A stretch of 64,000 bases of DNA, taken from NCBI RefSeq assembly GCF_003417465.1, contig NZ_QVMV01000030.1, positions 39,683 to 103,682 of the forward strand, in the 5' to 3' direction. The stretch comes from Wenzhouxiangella sp. 15190. GTDB taxonomy: Bacteria > Pseudomonadota > Gammaproteobacteria > Xanthomonadales > Wenzhouxiangellaceae. A program made the position numbers and the translations under genes. Position 1 is the first letter of the stretch, and each line of letters starts with the position of its first letter. Of the stretch, positions 1-8,948 are shown piece after piece. The notes under the pieces are model-generated. The model had not been told where the DNA came from and did not search any database. It saw only the letters and a list, made by a program, of their open reading frames with translations.

Positions 1-9
1 CCCCGGCAC

Positions 10-28
10 CTGAAGCCCGGGGCTTCAG
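10..28. terminator. Hairpin over the end of rnfH
   Basis: CTGAAGCC and GGCTTCAG form a perfect 8-bp stem with a 3-base loop, overlapping the rnfH stop codon. No clear T-run follows on the minus strand inside the window, so this is a hairpin that may protect or end the ratA-rnfH message rather than a proven terminator. Confidence 0.35.
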
Positions 29-330
29 CCTTTCCTGTTTTGGGCGCGCGCGAGCTCGGCGAGTTGGCGCCGCACTTCCTTGGGATCGGCAGTGAGCGGC
101 CGATAGACTTCCGCACGATCACCTTCCTGCAGAACGGTATCGGGCCGGCGGCGCTTGCCGAAAATGCCCATTCGATCCTCATTGACCTCGAACCCCGGGA
201 TCCGGGCCGGTATATCAGCCTGTGCGACGGCCTGGGCCAGCGTGGTTCCCGCGGGCACGGTCAGAGGAACGACCAGCTGACGCTCCGGCGTGGCGGCGGC
301 AACTTCAACCGAGATGCGCTCAGCGCTCAT
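25..330 (-). CDS. rnfH: RnfH family protein (RatB-type ubiquitin-like fold)
   Basis: This 101-residue protein matches the small RnfH/RatB family in length and pattern, including the central segment with GFEVNEDRMGIFGKRRRPD and the following LQEGDRAEVYRPL block that is typical of the family. The family has a beta-grasp fold and its biochemical role is unclear, although it is genetically linked to RatA and named after Rnf neighbours. The ATG at 330-328 lies 11 bases inside the end of ratA, so the two are translationally coupled. A short palindrome covers its stop codon. The C-terminal tail is basic. Confidence 0.9.
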   Translation of the reverse strand: MSAERISVEVAAATPERQLVVPLTVPAGTTLAQAVAQADIPARIPGFEVNEDRMGIFGKRRRPDTVLQEGDRAEVYRPLTADPKEVRRQLAELARAQNRKG

Positions 331-751
331 AAACCCGGTAAGCGCGACGCGTGAAATCGTCGACCATGCGATCGGCCATGCGCGAAAAGTTGCGCTGGAA
401 CGGCCTCAGCAAGAGTCCGCCGCTGACGCGGAAATGCAGATCCAGGCTGACCCGGCAACCGTCCCCGACGGCAGCAAACTTCCAGCCCCCGCCGAGATCA
501 TCGAACGGACCACGATCGAGTTCCATGAGCAATTCCTCATCGGGCACCAACGTGTTGCGCGTGGTGAAGCGCCTGACCAGACCCGCCACCTGGATTTCCA
601 GTGTGGCCAGCTGATAACGCTCATCCTCACGGTGCACCTCGGCCGATTTGACCCAGGCCAGAAAATGAGGATATCTCTCGACATCCCGGACCAGGGCGTA
701 CATCTGGGCCGGCGCGTAGGGAACGAGTGCTGAGCGGTGGACTTCGGGCAT
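320..751 (-). CDS. ratA: RatA/CoQ10-binding START-domain protein
   Basis: The protein is about 143 residues and belongs to the SRPBCC/START-like family that includes E. coli RatA and the mitochondrial coenzyme Q-binding protein COQ10. Family signatures seen are the opening VHRSALVPYAPAQMYALV, the VERYPHFLAW segment and the C-terminal FSRMADRMVDDFTRRA. RatA was described as a ribosome-associating toxin, and a quinone-chaperone role is proposed for homologues. I chose the ATG at 751 because the open frame upstream runs through a tandem repeat and has no family similarity. It is divergent from smpB and overlaps rnfH. Confidence 0.9.
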   Translation of the reverse strand: MPEVHRSALVPYAPAQMYALVRDVERYPHFLAWVKSAEVHREDERYQLATLEIQVAGLVRRFTTRNTLVPDEELLMELDRGPFDDLGGGWKFAAVGDGCRVSLDLHFRVSGGLLLRPFQRNFSRMADRMVDDFTRRAYRVYER

Positions 752-757
752 GCAAGC

Positions 758-799
758 GTGTGAAGTGTTCAGTGTGAAGTGTGAAGTGTGAAGTTTAAC
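758..799. repeat. Heptamer tandem repeat GTGTGAA (single arm)
   Basis: Six consecutive 7-base units are visible: GTGTGAA, GTGTTCA, GTGTGAA three times and GTTTAAC. They lie between the divergent starts of ratA and smpB, where promoters are expected. No inverted partner arm is visible before smpB. The same unit recurs near 31.5 kb and 36.2 kb. Confidence 0.85.
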
Positions 800-873
800 G
801 GTTGGCGGGGTTGCCGAATGGTGTGCATGGATCCAAGTTATCATTCTGCGTTCGCCTGAATACGACCAACACC

Positions 874-1338
874 GTGGCCAAGAAGCAGTCCTCATCGACC
901 ATCGCCGTCAACAAGCGTGCCCGCTTCGAGTATCAACTCGACGAGCGGCTGGAGGCCGGTATTGCGCTGGAGGGCTGGGAAGTCAAGGCGCTGCGTGAAG
1001 GCAAGCTGCAATTCGGCGACAGCTACGTGCTGCTCAAAAACGGGGAAGCGTTCCTGTTCGGCTGCCTGATCACGCCGCTGCCGTCGGTTTCCACACACAT
1101 CACGCCCGACCCGACGCGCACGCGCAGACTGCTGCTACATCGCCGCGAGATCGACCGGCTCATCGGGCTGGTCGAGCGCAAGGGGCATACCGTCATCCCG
1201 ACCGCCATGTACTGGAAACAGGGCAAGGTCAAGGTCGAGATTGCCGTGGCCAAGGGCAAGAAGCAGCACGACAAGCGGCGCGCCGAAAAGGAAAAGGACT
1301 GGGAGCGGCAGAAGAGCCGCATTCTCAAACACAATTGA
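874..1338 (+). CDS. smpB: SsrA-binding protein SmpB
   Basis: SmpB binds the tRNA-like domain of tmRNA and delivers it to stalled ribosomes for trans-translation. The 154-residue protein contains the family blocks [29 protein letters not shown] and HDKR, and the basic C-terminal tail ([11 protein letters not shown]) that enters the mRNA channel. I place the start at the GTG at 874, giving [16 protein letters not shown]. The longer frame from 802 adds 24 residues unlike any SmpB. Its RNA partner ssrA lies about 3 kb downstream on the same strand. Confidence 0.95.
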   Translation: MAKKQSSSTIAVNKRARFEYQLDERLEAGIALEGWEVKALREGKLQFGDSYVLLKNGEAFLFGCLITPLPSVSTHITPDPTRTRRLLLHRREIDRLIGLVERKGHTVIPTAMYWKQGKVKVEIAVAKGKKQHDKRRAEKEKDWERQKSRILKHN

Positions 1339-1381
1339 ATGAAGTTTCCGCGGCTCCCGGGTCGGGCGCTATGATGACGCG

Positions 1382-2497
1382 ATGAAAGGGGAACGAATCA
1401 CGACAGACCCGGATTTACGCGAGTTTGCTCGGCTGAGCGATCTGGGTCTCATGCCGCGCCGCGTCTACCGCCTTCGCATGCTGGGCATGGGCCTGGCCGC
1501 GCCGCCGGTCGGCGTCGTGCTGATCGAAATCGGCGCCGGCTGGCCGAGCTGGGCGCTGCTGATCTTCACGGCACTGATCTGGCCGCAGCTGGCCCTGATA
1601 CTGGCTCAGCGCAGCCGCAACCCCTACCGCGCCGAACTGCGCAACCTGTTAATCGACTCCGCCGTGGCAGGGCTGTGGGCGCCGCTGATGCACTTCAACC
1701 TGCTGCCCAGCGTGCTCTTGATCACCCTGGCGACCGTCGACAAGATCAGCACCGGCATTCGCGGCCTTTGGCTGTGGTCGCTTCCGGGGCTGTTCGCGGG
1801 TCTGCTCGGCGGTGCGCTGGTGACCGGCTTCCGATTCCAGCCCGAGTCGAGCATGGCCGTGATTCTGGTCTGCATGCCCCTCCTTCTCATCCATACCATC
1901 GCCGTGAGCCTGACCGGCTACCGCCTGGTGCGCAAGGTCCAGCGGCAGAACCGCCAGCTCGACGAGTTGAGCCGTATCGACATGCTCACCGGACTTTCGA
2001 GCCGCGGACACTGGCAGGCGCGCGCCGAACTCATGCTACAGTCCAGGCACCAGGACGGCGAGCCGGTCAGCCTGCTCCTGGTCGATCTCGATCACTTCAA
2101 GACCATCAACGATCAGCACGGACACATCACCGGCGACGATGCCCTGCGCGGCGTATCCACCATCATTCGCCGCCACCTCGTCCGTGGCGACGTGGCGGGA
2201 CGATTCGGGGGCGACGAGTTGGCGATCGCCCTCGCCGGCGACGCGCGACGTGCCGAAGCGGTTGCCGAGGCCATTCGCTCGGACGTAAGCGAACTCGATC
2301 TGCCACATCTCAGCGACGAGGAACTATCGGTCAGTATCGGCTTTGCCGAGGCCGGCGACCGGGACCTGGGCGTGCGTGAATGGCTTGAATCAGCCGATCG
2401 CGCCCTCTACCGTGCCAAGGAGGCCGGACGCAATCGCATCGCCGGACTGAACGAAGCCGACTGCGGCTCAATGCCGCTACCCGAATCGGGAACTTGA
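1382..2497 (+). CDS. MASE2-type diguanylate cyclase with GGDEL signature
   Basis: The protein has 371 residues. The N-terminal half carries about five to six hydrophobic segments, and motifs such as RRVYRLRMLG and NPYRAELRNLLIDS fit the MASE2 sensor domain found in AdrA/DgcC. The C-terminal GGDEF domain begins near DMLTGLSSRGHW (about residue 200) and contains LLLVDLDHFKTINDQHGH. The active-site loop reads RFGGDELAIAL, so the last signature position is Leu instead of Phe. The usual RxxD inhibitory site is not intact (VRGD at that spot). It probably makes cyclic di-GMP at the inner membrane, but activity should be tested because of the changed loop. It starts 43 bases after smpB. Confidence 0.87.
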   Translation: MKGERITTDPDLREFARLSDLGLMPRRVYRLRMLGMGLAAPPVGVVLIEIGAGWPSWALLIFTALIWPQLALILAQRSRNPYRAELRNLLIDSAVAGLWAPLMHFNLLPSVLLITLATVDKISTGIRGLWLWSLPGLFAGLLGGALVTGFRFQPESSMAVILVCMPLLLIHTIAVSLTGYRLVRKVQRQNRQLDELSRIDMLTGLSSRGHWQARAELMLQSRHQDGEPVSLLLVDLDHFKTINDQHGHITGDDALRGVSTIIRRHLVRGDVAGRFGGDELAIALAGDARRAEAVAEAIRSDVSELDLPHLSDEELSVSIGFAEAGDRDLGVREWLESADRALYRAKEAGRNRIAGLNEADCGSMPLPESGT

Positions 2498-2574
2498 CCC
2501 AACGTCTGGCACATGCGTGATAGCCCGCACCCGAGCTAGGCTTGCCTCACTTTCGGCAACTTGAGGAGACCACC

Positions 2575-4278
2575 ATGGGCATCACAAACTTTCGCCAGCG
2601 TCTGATCTCCCTGGCCCTGCTGATGCTGTCTACCCCGGTACTGGCGAGTACCGGAGAAGAAACGCCGTCCGATCGGCTCGCAGAGCTGCTGGACGAATAC
2701 GATTCGACCACACCCGGCCTGGTCATCGGCGTCGTCAAGAACGGGGAACTCGTCCACCAATCGGCCCACGGCATGGCCGATCTCACGCACGATCAGCCGT
2801 TTCGCATCGACACGCCCACCAACCTGGGCTCGACGAGCAAGCAATTCACCGGGTTCGCAATCGCACTTCTCGCCAGCCGGAATCAGCTGTCACTGGACGA
2901 CGACATTCGCGAGTATTTCCCCGAGCTGCCGGATTTCGGGCCAACGGTGACCTTGCGTCACCTGGTCTCGCATACCAGCGGCTACCGGGAAATCCTCAAC
3001 ACGCTGGCGCTGGCGGGCTGGCGGCTGATGGAGGGCGACCAGTTCGAGCCACGCGAAGCCTTGACCGTCATACGCCGACAACCCGAACTTCAGAATACGC
3101 CCGGCGAGGAATTCAATTACAACAACACCGGTTTCATGCTGCTGGCGCAGGTTATCGGACAGGTGACCGAAAGCTCCCTTGGTGAGTACCTGGAAGCCGA
3201 AGTGTTCGAACCCCTGGGCATGAATGCCACGCAGATCCGTTCCCGCAGCGGGCAGATCATAGAAGACCGAAGCATCGGCTACACCGAGAAGGATGAAACG
3301 TTTCACGAAACCCAGGATATAAGTGGCGCCGATGGTGCCGGCGGTGTCTATTCGACGGTCGGTGACATGGCGCGCTGGATGACCCACCTGAACCAGTTCG
3401 AGCTCGGCGGAGAGGCGGTTGAAGACATGATGACCACGCCCTTCGAGCTCAACAATGGCAAGGCCACCAACTACGGCATGGGCCTGTATATCGACGAGTA
3501 TCGTGGCGTGACGCGCTGGCAGCACGGCGGAGCCGATGCAGCCCATCGATCGCACTTCGTCTACTTCCCCGAGCTGAACGGAGGCTACATGGTCTTCAGC
3601 AATCACGCGGGACTACCGGCCGCAATTCCACGCCTGGTCGCCGAAGTTCATTTCGGCGAGCACTTCGAGCAGGAAACCGAATCCGAGGCGGCTGTCGACA
3701 ATCGCAGCGATGCCACCTTCGACCCCGACTCGCTCACATCCAGGGATCTCTCGCGCCTGACCGGGCGTTACGAGCTCGAAGCAGATCCGGACTTCATTCT
3801 CAATGTGTTCGTCGAAGAAGGGCAGTTGCACGTACAGGGAACCGGACAACCGGCCCTGGCCGTCGAGGCCGTCACGCCAACCGAGTTTACGGCCCAGGAA
3901 GTCGGCGCACGTTTCGAGTTTCACGTCACTGAAGACGGCAGCGTGCCCGAGCTCACCCTGCACCAGGGCCAGGCGATGAAAGCCGTTCGGCTGGAAGATG
4001 AAGAAAGCGAGGGCCCGTCGATTCAAGACTACACCGGCCAGTATTTCAGCGAAGAGCTCCAAACCGTCTACACCGTCGAGAGCGAGGATGACACCCTGGT
4101 GATCCGGCACCGTCGACTTGGAGCAATACCGATGGCACGTATTCGCGGCGACCGCTTCAGCGGTGAGTTCCCGATCGTGAACATCGAATTTCAGCGCAAC
4201 GAAGACGGCGAGGTCACTGGCATCACGGCGGGCAACGGACGCACCAGTAACGTGGCCTTCGAACGTTTCGAGCCCTGA
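2575..4278 (+). CDS. Secreted beta-lactamase-family serine hydrolase
   Basis: This is a class C beta-lactamase/penicillin-binding-protein-like hydrolase of about 567 residues. The start at 2575 follows a GAGGAG ribosome-binding site and opens a clear signal peptide (ISLALLMLSTPVLAS). The catalytic SxxK tetrad is STSK, the YxN motif is YNN in FNYNNTGF, and the third motif is HGG in WQHGGADAA. A long C-terminal region (about residues 390-567) resembles the beta-rich extension of many such hydrolases. The substrate is unknown; peptidase, esterase or D-aminopeptidase activity is possible. It stands alone between the cyclase and tmRNA. Confidence 0.88.
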   Translation: MGITNFRQRLISLALLMLSTPVLASTGEETPSDRLAELLDEYDSTTPGLVIGVVKNGELVHQSAHGMADLTHDQPFRIDTPTNLGSTSKQFTGFAIALLASRNQLSLDDDIREYFPELPDFGPTVTLRHLVSHTSGYREILNTLALAGWRLMEGDQFEPREALTVIRRQPELQNTPGEEFNYNNTGFMLLAQVIGQVTESSLGEYLEAEVFEPLGMNATQIRSRSGQIIEDRSIGYTEKDETFHETQDISGADGAGGVYSTVGDMARWMTHLNQFELGGEAVEDMMTTPFELNNGKATNYGMGLYIDEYRGVTRWQHGGADAAHRSHFVYFPELNGGYMVFSNHAGLPAAIPRLVAEVHFGEHFEQETESEAAVDNRSDATFDPDSLTSRDLSRLTGRYELEADPDFILNVFVEEGQLHVQGTGQPALAVEAVTPTEFTAQEVGARFEFHVTEDGSVPELTLHQGQAMKAVRLEDEESEGPSIQDYTGQYFSEELQTVYTVESEDDTLVIRHRRLGAIPMARIRGDRFSGEFPIVNIEFQRNEDGEVTGITAGNGRTSNVAFERFEP

Positions 4279-4293
4279 ACATGTGCCCAACGC

Positions 4294-4323
4294 TTGCGGA
4301 ACTTTCACGCAAACTGCTAGTCT
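4294..4323 (+). promoter_or_regulatory. Candidate sigma70 promoter for tmRNA
   Basis: TTGCGG and TAGTCT are separated by 18 bases and end 14 bases before the mature tmRNA 5' end. The match to the consensus is partial, so this is a suggestion only. Confidence 0.35.
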
Positions 4324-4337
4324 TAACTGACGACTTC

Positions 4338-4694
4338 GGGGGCGTTCCGGCTTCGACGCGGATCGGACGTACCCTGGGGCATGCCGAGGTCTCAGCTCAC
4401 CTCGTAAAACCAGCTGAACCAAAGTTAGTTGCCAACGACGACAACTACGCAATGGCTGCGTAAAACCCAGCCTGCTCCCGACCGTTTGAGCCTGCGCTTT
4501 CGACTCGGGATCATTTAGCAGGATCGCGTCATGTCGCGTCTCTGGGCATGGCGTTAAATCAAACAGGGACTGGTCGTTACATATGCCCTGCCCCTCGGGC
4601 GTTGTAACGACGAGAAATAATCGAGCGGGCTAAGCATGTAGAACCAGGATCAGATGGTTCGCGGACGGGGGTTCGACTCCCCCCGCCTCCACCA
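4338..4694 (+). ncRNA. ssrA: Transfer-messenger RNA (tmRNA)
   Basis: The one-piece tmRNA is 357 nt. The 5' end GGGGGCG pairs with CGCCTCC before the discriminator A and the encoded CCA at the 3' end (4692-4694), giving the 7-bp acceptor stem. The T-arm sequence GGTTCGACTCC lies near the 3' end. The mRNA-like part encodes the tag ANDDNYAMAA at 4431-4460, followed by TAA. With SmpB it rescues stalled ribosomes and tags the nascent chain for ClpXP and related proteases. The penultimate region AMAA differs from the common ALAA. No integrase or attachment duplication is visible at the 3' end. Confidence 0.96.
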
Positions 4695-4709
4695 GGATCC
4701 CCGAGACAG

Positions 4710-4738
4710 AGCCGGCCATTGCGCCGGCTTTGTTGTAT
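4710..4738 (+). terminator. Rho-independent terminator of ssrA
   Basis: AGCCGGC and GCCGGCT form a 7-bp GC-rich stem around a 6-base loop, followed by a T-rich tail (TTGTTGT). It begins 16 bases after the tmRNA CCA end. Confidence 0.75.
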
Positions 4739-4840
4739 CTGGACAACCAGTTTCCGCCAACCAACCCGCCAAAACCCCATAGTGGCTAGAATGTCCCGGT
4801 CGCATTCACTACCGAGAATCCTCGGCCGGGGACAGCAACG

Positions 4841-6643
4841 ATGCATCTGGCTACTCTGCTCTTAATCATCCTGGGCGCCGGTTTGGCCAGCCAGTGGCTG
4901 GCCTGGCAGATCCGGTTGCCGGCGATCGTGATCCTGATCGCCAGCGGTCTTGTGCTCGGCCCGGTGACCGGGTTGATCGATTTCGCCATGGCGCCGGAAG
5001 AGCTGACCGAGCTGATCGGGCTGGGTGTCGCCATCATCCTTTTCGAAGGGGGGATGGACCTCAAGCTGGGCGAGTTCCGCCGGGTCGGTCACGGGGTCGC
5101 GAGGCTCACGACCATCGGGCCACTGCTGGCGTGGCTACTGGGTGCGCTGGCCGGCCATTTCGTGGCGGGCCTGACCTGGCCGGTCGCCATCGTGCTCGGC
5201 GCCATCCTGGTCGTGACCGGACCCACTGTCATCCTGCCGCTGCTCAGGCAGGCGCGTCTCAACAAGGAATCCGCTTCCCTGCTGAAGTGGGAAGGCATCG
5301 TCAACGATCCCGTCGGCGTCTTGCTGGCGGTCCTGGCCTTCCAGTATTTCACGATCTCGGGCGAAGACTGGACATCGGTACTCCTCGGCCTGGGCAAGGC
5401 CGTGGCCGTCGCCGCGCTGCTCGGCGGGCTGGGTGGCTGGCTGACCGGCTGGTTCTACCGCCGCGGTGCCGTGCCGACCCATCTCAAGCCACCCATGCTG
5501 ATGGTGCTGGTCCTCGCCGCCTACTGGGCCAGCAACCAGGTGCAGCACGAAGCCGGACTGCTGACGGTCACCATCATGGGCTTGGTACTGGGCAACATGA
5601 AACTGGTCGAACGCGAACCGTTGCGGCACTTCAAGGAAAACCTCACCGTCGTTCTGCTGTCGGTGCTGTTCATCGTCATCCCCACACAACTCGACGCCTC
5701 GCATCTTCAATTGATCAGCATGTCCTCGGTGCTCTTCGTGCTGGCCATACTCTTCGTGGTACGTCCGCTGACGATTGCTCTGGCGACCATCGGCGCCCCC
5801 ATGCGCTGGCAGGACAGGCTCTTGATGGCCTGGATCGCGCCGCGCGGGATCGTGGCCGCGGCCACGGCCAGTATTTTCGGCCCGGCGCTGGTTGCCGCCG
5901 GCTATCCGGAAGCCGAAATCCTGATGCCGCTCGTTTTCCTGGTCATCCTGGTGACCGTGGTCATCCACGGCCTGACCCTCGGGCCGCTCGCCCGCAGGCT
6001 GAAACTGGCCGCGGAAGAGGAAAACGGTCTGCTGATCGTCGGCGCCAGCGACTGGACCCGTGCGCTGGCCAACGTTCTCGAGGACCTCCACATCGATGTC
6101 CTGATTGCCGACGGCTCGTGGCATCGGCTCAAAGCGGCGCGCATGGACGGCATCCGCACATACTACGGCGAAGTGTTGTCCGAGCATGCCGAGCACGAGC
6201 TCGAGGACGAGCATCTCAGCTACCTGCTGAGTGCGACCGACAACGACTACTACAACGCGCTGGTGTGCAAGGCGCTGGGCGGCGAGTTCGGCCATCACCG
6301 CACATTCCAGCTCTCACCCCCGAGCGAGTCGAGCGACGAGCAGCGACGCCTGACGCTGCAACAGCGCGGCTACTTTGCCTTCGAACCGCCCGTGGACGCC
6401 CGTTCGCTGGACCAACGACTGGACGACGGCTGGACGATCCAGACGACGCGCCTGAGCGAGCGTTTCGAATTGGACCAGCTGAAAGAAAGGCTGGGCGAAC
6501 CGGGCGAGGACTGGCTGCTGATCGGCAGCGTCTCTCCCGACGGCAAACTCCAGGTGTACTCAAGCGAGCATGCATTCACCGCGGAAGCCGACTGGCGACT
6601 ACTCTACTTCGCGCCCGGGCAGGCGGGTTCACCCCAATCCTGA
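4841..6643 (+). CDS. NhaP-type cation:proton antiporter with RCK-like C-terminus
   Basis: The 600-residue protein has an N-terminal half of about 12 hydrophobic helices typical of the CPA1 monovalent cation/proton antiporters, including the FEGGMDLKLGEF segment and the GIVNDPVGVL ion-binding region. From about residue 395 it becomes soluble and resembles a TrkA-N/RCK nucleotide-binding domain (LLIVGASDWTRALANVLEDL). The glycine motif there is degenerate, so ligand binding is uncertain. It probably exchanges Na+ or K+ for protons across the inner membrane. Its end overlaps the convergent rlmL by 15 bases. Confidence 0.87.
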   Translation: MHLATLLLIILGAGLASQWLAWQIRLPAIVILIASGLVLGPVTGLIDFAMAPEELTELIGLGVAIILFEGGMDLKLGEFRRVGHGVARLTTIGPLLAWLLGALAGHFVAGLTWPVAIVLGAILVVTGPTVILPLLRQARLNKESASLLKWEGIVNDPVGVLLAVLAFQYFTISGEDWTSVLLGLGKAVAVAALLGGLGGWLTGWFYRRGAVPTHLKPPMLMVLVLAAYWASNQVQHEAGLLTVTIMGLVLGNMKLVEREPLRHFKENLTVVLLSVLFIVIPTQLDASHLQLISMSSVLFVLAILFVVRPLTIALATIGAPMRWQDRLLMAWIAPRGIVAAATASIFGPALVAAGYPEAEILMPLVFLVILVTVVIHGLTLGPLARRLKLAAEEENGLLIVGASDWTRALANVLEDLHIDVLIADGSWHRLKAARMDGIRTYYGEVLSEHAEHELEDEHLSYLLSATDNDYYNALVCKALGGEFGHHRTFQLSPPSESSDEQRRLTLQQRGYFAFEPPVDARSLDQRLDDGWTIQTTRLSERFELDQLKERLGEPGEDWLLIGSVSPDGKLQVYSSEHAFTAEADWRLLYFAPGQAGSPQS

Positions 6644-8791
6644 TTGCCCGGGATCGTCCGAGGCCGCGCCCTCGCGGTGCCGAATGAACCAGCACTGGTG
6701 AATGCGACGGTTACGCTCGAAATCCTTCGGAATCGACCAGCGCGTCCGATCCTCGACTTCGAACGCCTGTTCAATCGCCGCGTCGAGCGAGAAACTGCGC
6801 AGGTTGGTGGAAAACACCAGCGTGCCCGCGTGATCGAGGCAGCGCATCGCCTCGGCCACCAGTTCAGCATGGTCGCGCTGGATATCGAGATCGCCGTCCA
6901 TGCGCTTGGAGTTCGAGAAGCTGGGCGGATCGAGAAAGATCAGGTCGAAACGATTGCGGCAGCGGGCCAGCCAGTCGCGGGCGTCGGCGTGAATCACGTG
7001 GTGCCGGTCCATGTCGCAGCCGTTCAGTTCCAGGTTGCGCCGCAGCCAGTCGAGATAGGTATTTGAAAGATCGACGCTCGTCGTCGCCCGGGCACCGCCG
7101 AGAGCAGCATGCACCGTCGCGGCGCCCGTGTAGCAGAACAGGTTCAATAACCGCTTGCCGTGGGCGTGTTCGGCCAGCCACTGTCGCACCGGCCGGTGAT
7201 CCAGGAACAGCCCGGTATCGAGGTAGTCGGTCAGGTTGACCTCCAGCCGGCAGTGGCCCTCGCGCACGATGAGCGTGCGCGATTGTTCGCTCATGCGTTC
7301 GTACTGCTCGCTGCCGCGCTGCCGGCGCCGCACCTTGAAGACCATCCGCTCCGGCGGCACGCCGGCAGCGGCCGGAATGGCGCTGAGAGCGGCACGCAGG
7401 CGATTCTGCGCCTTACCGGGATCGACGCTGCTCGGCGGCTCGTACTCCTGCACGTGCAACCAGTCGCCGGACTCGCTGCCGTAAACGTCGACGGCCAGGG
7501 CGTACTCGGGAATATCGGCGTCGTAGAGCCGGTAGCAGGTGATCCCTTCGCGCTTGCGCCATTTCCTGAGCTGGCGCTCGTTCTTGTGCAGTCGATTCGT
7601 CAGATCCGGTGCCGCCTGCTCCCCGGTCGAAGCGGCGGCATCGGCGCCGATCTCGAAACGCTCCAGCCGACACTCGAGCGGCCCGTTGAAGAACTGCCAG
7701 CTCTTGTCCGGCTGCAGGCCGATGCGACAGCCGGCGCCGTTGAGTACCAGCGCCCGCCAGCCGGGAAAATGGCTTCGCAGTGTCTCGCCCAGCTTGAGGT
7801 AGAGCGGCAACAACTCGTGCTGTTCCCCGATGCGTTCGCCGTAGGGCGGATTGGTGGCCACCAGACCGGTCCGCACGCCCGACGGCGCGGTGGCTTCCCC
7901 GAGCTCGCGTCGTTCGACGTGAACACGGCCTGCCAGTCCGGCACGCTCGACATTGACCAGGGCCAGGCGAACCGCCTGGCGGTCGTGGTCGAACGCGACC
8001 ATCGGCGGCAGGTGTTCCATTCCCTTCTCCTGGCGCTCCAGGGCCTCGTCGACCAGGTCCTTCCAGGCATTGTCGTCATGGCCGCGCCAATGCTGAAAAC
8101 CAAACCCGGTGCGCAGCAAGCCCGGGGCGGTGTCGGACGCCATCCAGGCGGCTTCGATGGCCAGGGTTCCCGTGCCGCACATCGGGTCGACAAAACCGCC
8201 CCTGTCGGCGGCAATCCGTGGCCAGTCGGCCCGGTAGAGCATGGCGGCGGCGAGATTTTCCTTCAGCGGGGCGGCAATACCGGTTTCGCGATAGCCGCGC
8301 TTGTGGAGGCTATCGCCGGACAGGTCGATGGCCACGGTCACCTGCTCGCCGTGCATGTGGACATTGATGCGAACGTCAGGCTGCCGAATATCCACGGACG
8401 GCCGGCCACCGACCGTCTCGCGTATCTGGTCGACAACGGCATCCTTGACGCGCTGGGCGGCAAAGCGGCTGTGGGTGATGGCCGCCTTGATGCCGGTGAA
8501 GTCCACCGCCAACGTGTTGTCCGGGCCGAGGTGCATCGACCAATCGATGGTCGAGACACCGCGATAGAGTCCGTCATCGTCCTCGGCTTGAAATTCCGCA
8601 ATCGGCAACAACACCCGGTTGGCTATCCGCGACCACAGGCAGACGCGGTAGGCATCGACTAGCGTGCCTTCGAACAGCACGCCGCCGCGCTGCGGATGAA
8701 CACCCTCGAGACCGAGCGCCGTGAGTTCCGTCGCCAGCAGATCGTGCAGTCCACGAGGTGCCGTGGCGAACAGTGTGAAGCGCTTGTTCAA
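6629..8791 (-). CDS. rlmL: Bifunctional 23S rRNA methyltransferase RlmKL
   Basis: This 720-residue fusion enzyme makes m2G2445 and m7G2069 in 23S rRNA. The N-terminal THUMP domain covers roughly residues 45-155. The RlmL methyltransferase follows, with MCGTGTLAIEAA and the catalytic NPPYGERIGE motif. The RlmK half carries LLNLFCYTGAATVHAA for S-adenosylmethionine binding and FLDPPSFSNSKRMDG as its catalytic loop. Length and domain order match E. coli RlmKL. It is a single-gene unit, convergent with the antiporter and divergent from the efflux genes. Confidence 0.95.
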   Translation of the reverse strand: MNKRFTLFATAPRGLHDLLATELTALGLEGVHPQRGGVLFEGTLVDAYRVCLWSRIANRVLLPIAEFQAEDDDGLYRGVSTIDWSMHLGPDNTLAVDFTGIKAAITHSRFAAQRVKDAVVDQIRETVGGRPSVDIRQPDVRINVHMHGEQVTVAIDLSGDSLHKRGYRETGIAAPLKENLAAAMLYRADWPRIAADRGGFVDPMCGTGTLAIEAAWMASDTAPGLLRTGFGFQHWRGHDDNAWKDLVDEALERQEKGMEHLPPMVAFDHDRQAVRLALVNVERAGLAGRVHVERRELGEATAPSGVRTGLVATNPPYGERIGEQHELLPLYLKLGETLRSHFPGWRALVLNGAGCRIGLQPDKSWQFFNGPLECRLERFEIGADAAASTGEQAAPDLTNRLHKNERQLRKWRKREGITCYRLYDADIPEYALAVDVYGSESGDWLHVQEYEPPSSVDPGKAQNRLRAALSAIPAAAGVPPERMVFKVRRRQRGSEQYERMSEQSRTLIVREGHCRLEVNLTDYLDTGLFLDHRPVRQWLAEHAHGKRLLNLFCYTGAATVHAALGGARATTSVDLSNTYLDWLRRNLELNGCDMDRHHVIHADARDWLARCRNRFDLIFLDPPSFSNSKRMDGDLDIQRDHAELVAEAMRCLDHAGTLVFSTNLRSFSLDAAIEQAFEVEDRTRWSIPKDFERNRRIHQCWFIRHREGAASDDPGQSGLG

Positions 8792-8948
8792 TCCGTCACT
8801 CCCACGTCTGATCGCAACGCGTCGTATCCCCTTCGATCACGTTCTCTTTGATGCTTCATGTGACGAATCCGTCCTCGGCTTCACTGCGAGTCGACTACGA
8901 TAACCGTTTGGACTCGCAACGAGTGTTCGACTCGATGGATTCGGATCA

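Noticed and set aside
4281..4463. A 60-codon open frame beginning just before ssrA
   Set aside because: It runs through tmRNA and only its end coincides with the tag reading frame; the RNA structure explains the sequence.
4338..4694. Genomic island at the tmRNA 3' end
   Set aside because: No integrase, duplicated 3' end or phage genes follow; the next gene is an ordinary antiporter.
4894..6687. Very long alternative frames over the antiporter gene on both strands
   Set aside because: They are Arg/Gly/Pro-rich shadows of high-GC coding sequence and lack any family motif, while the antiporter frame has clear membrane helices.
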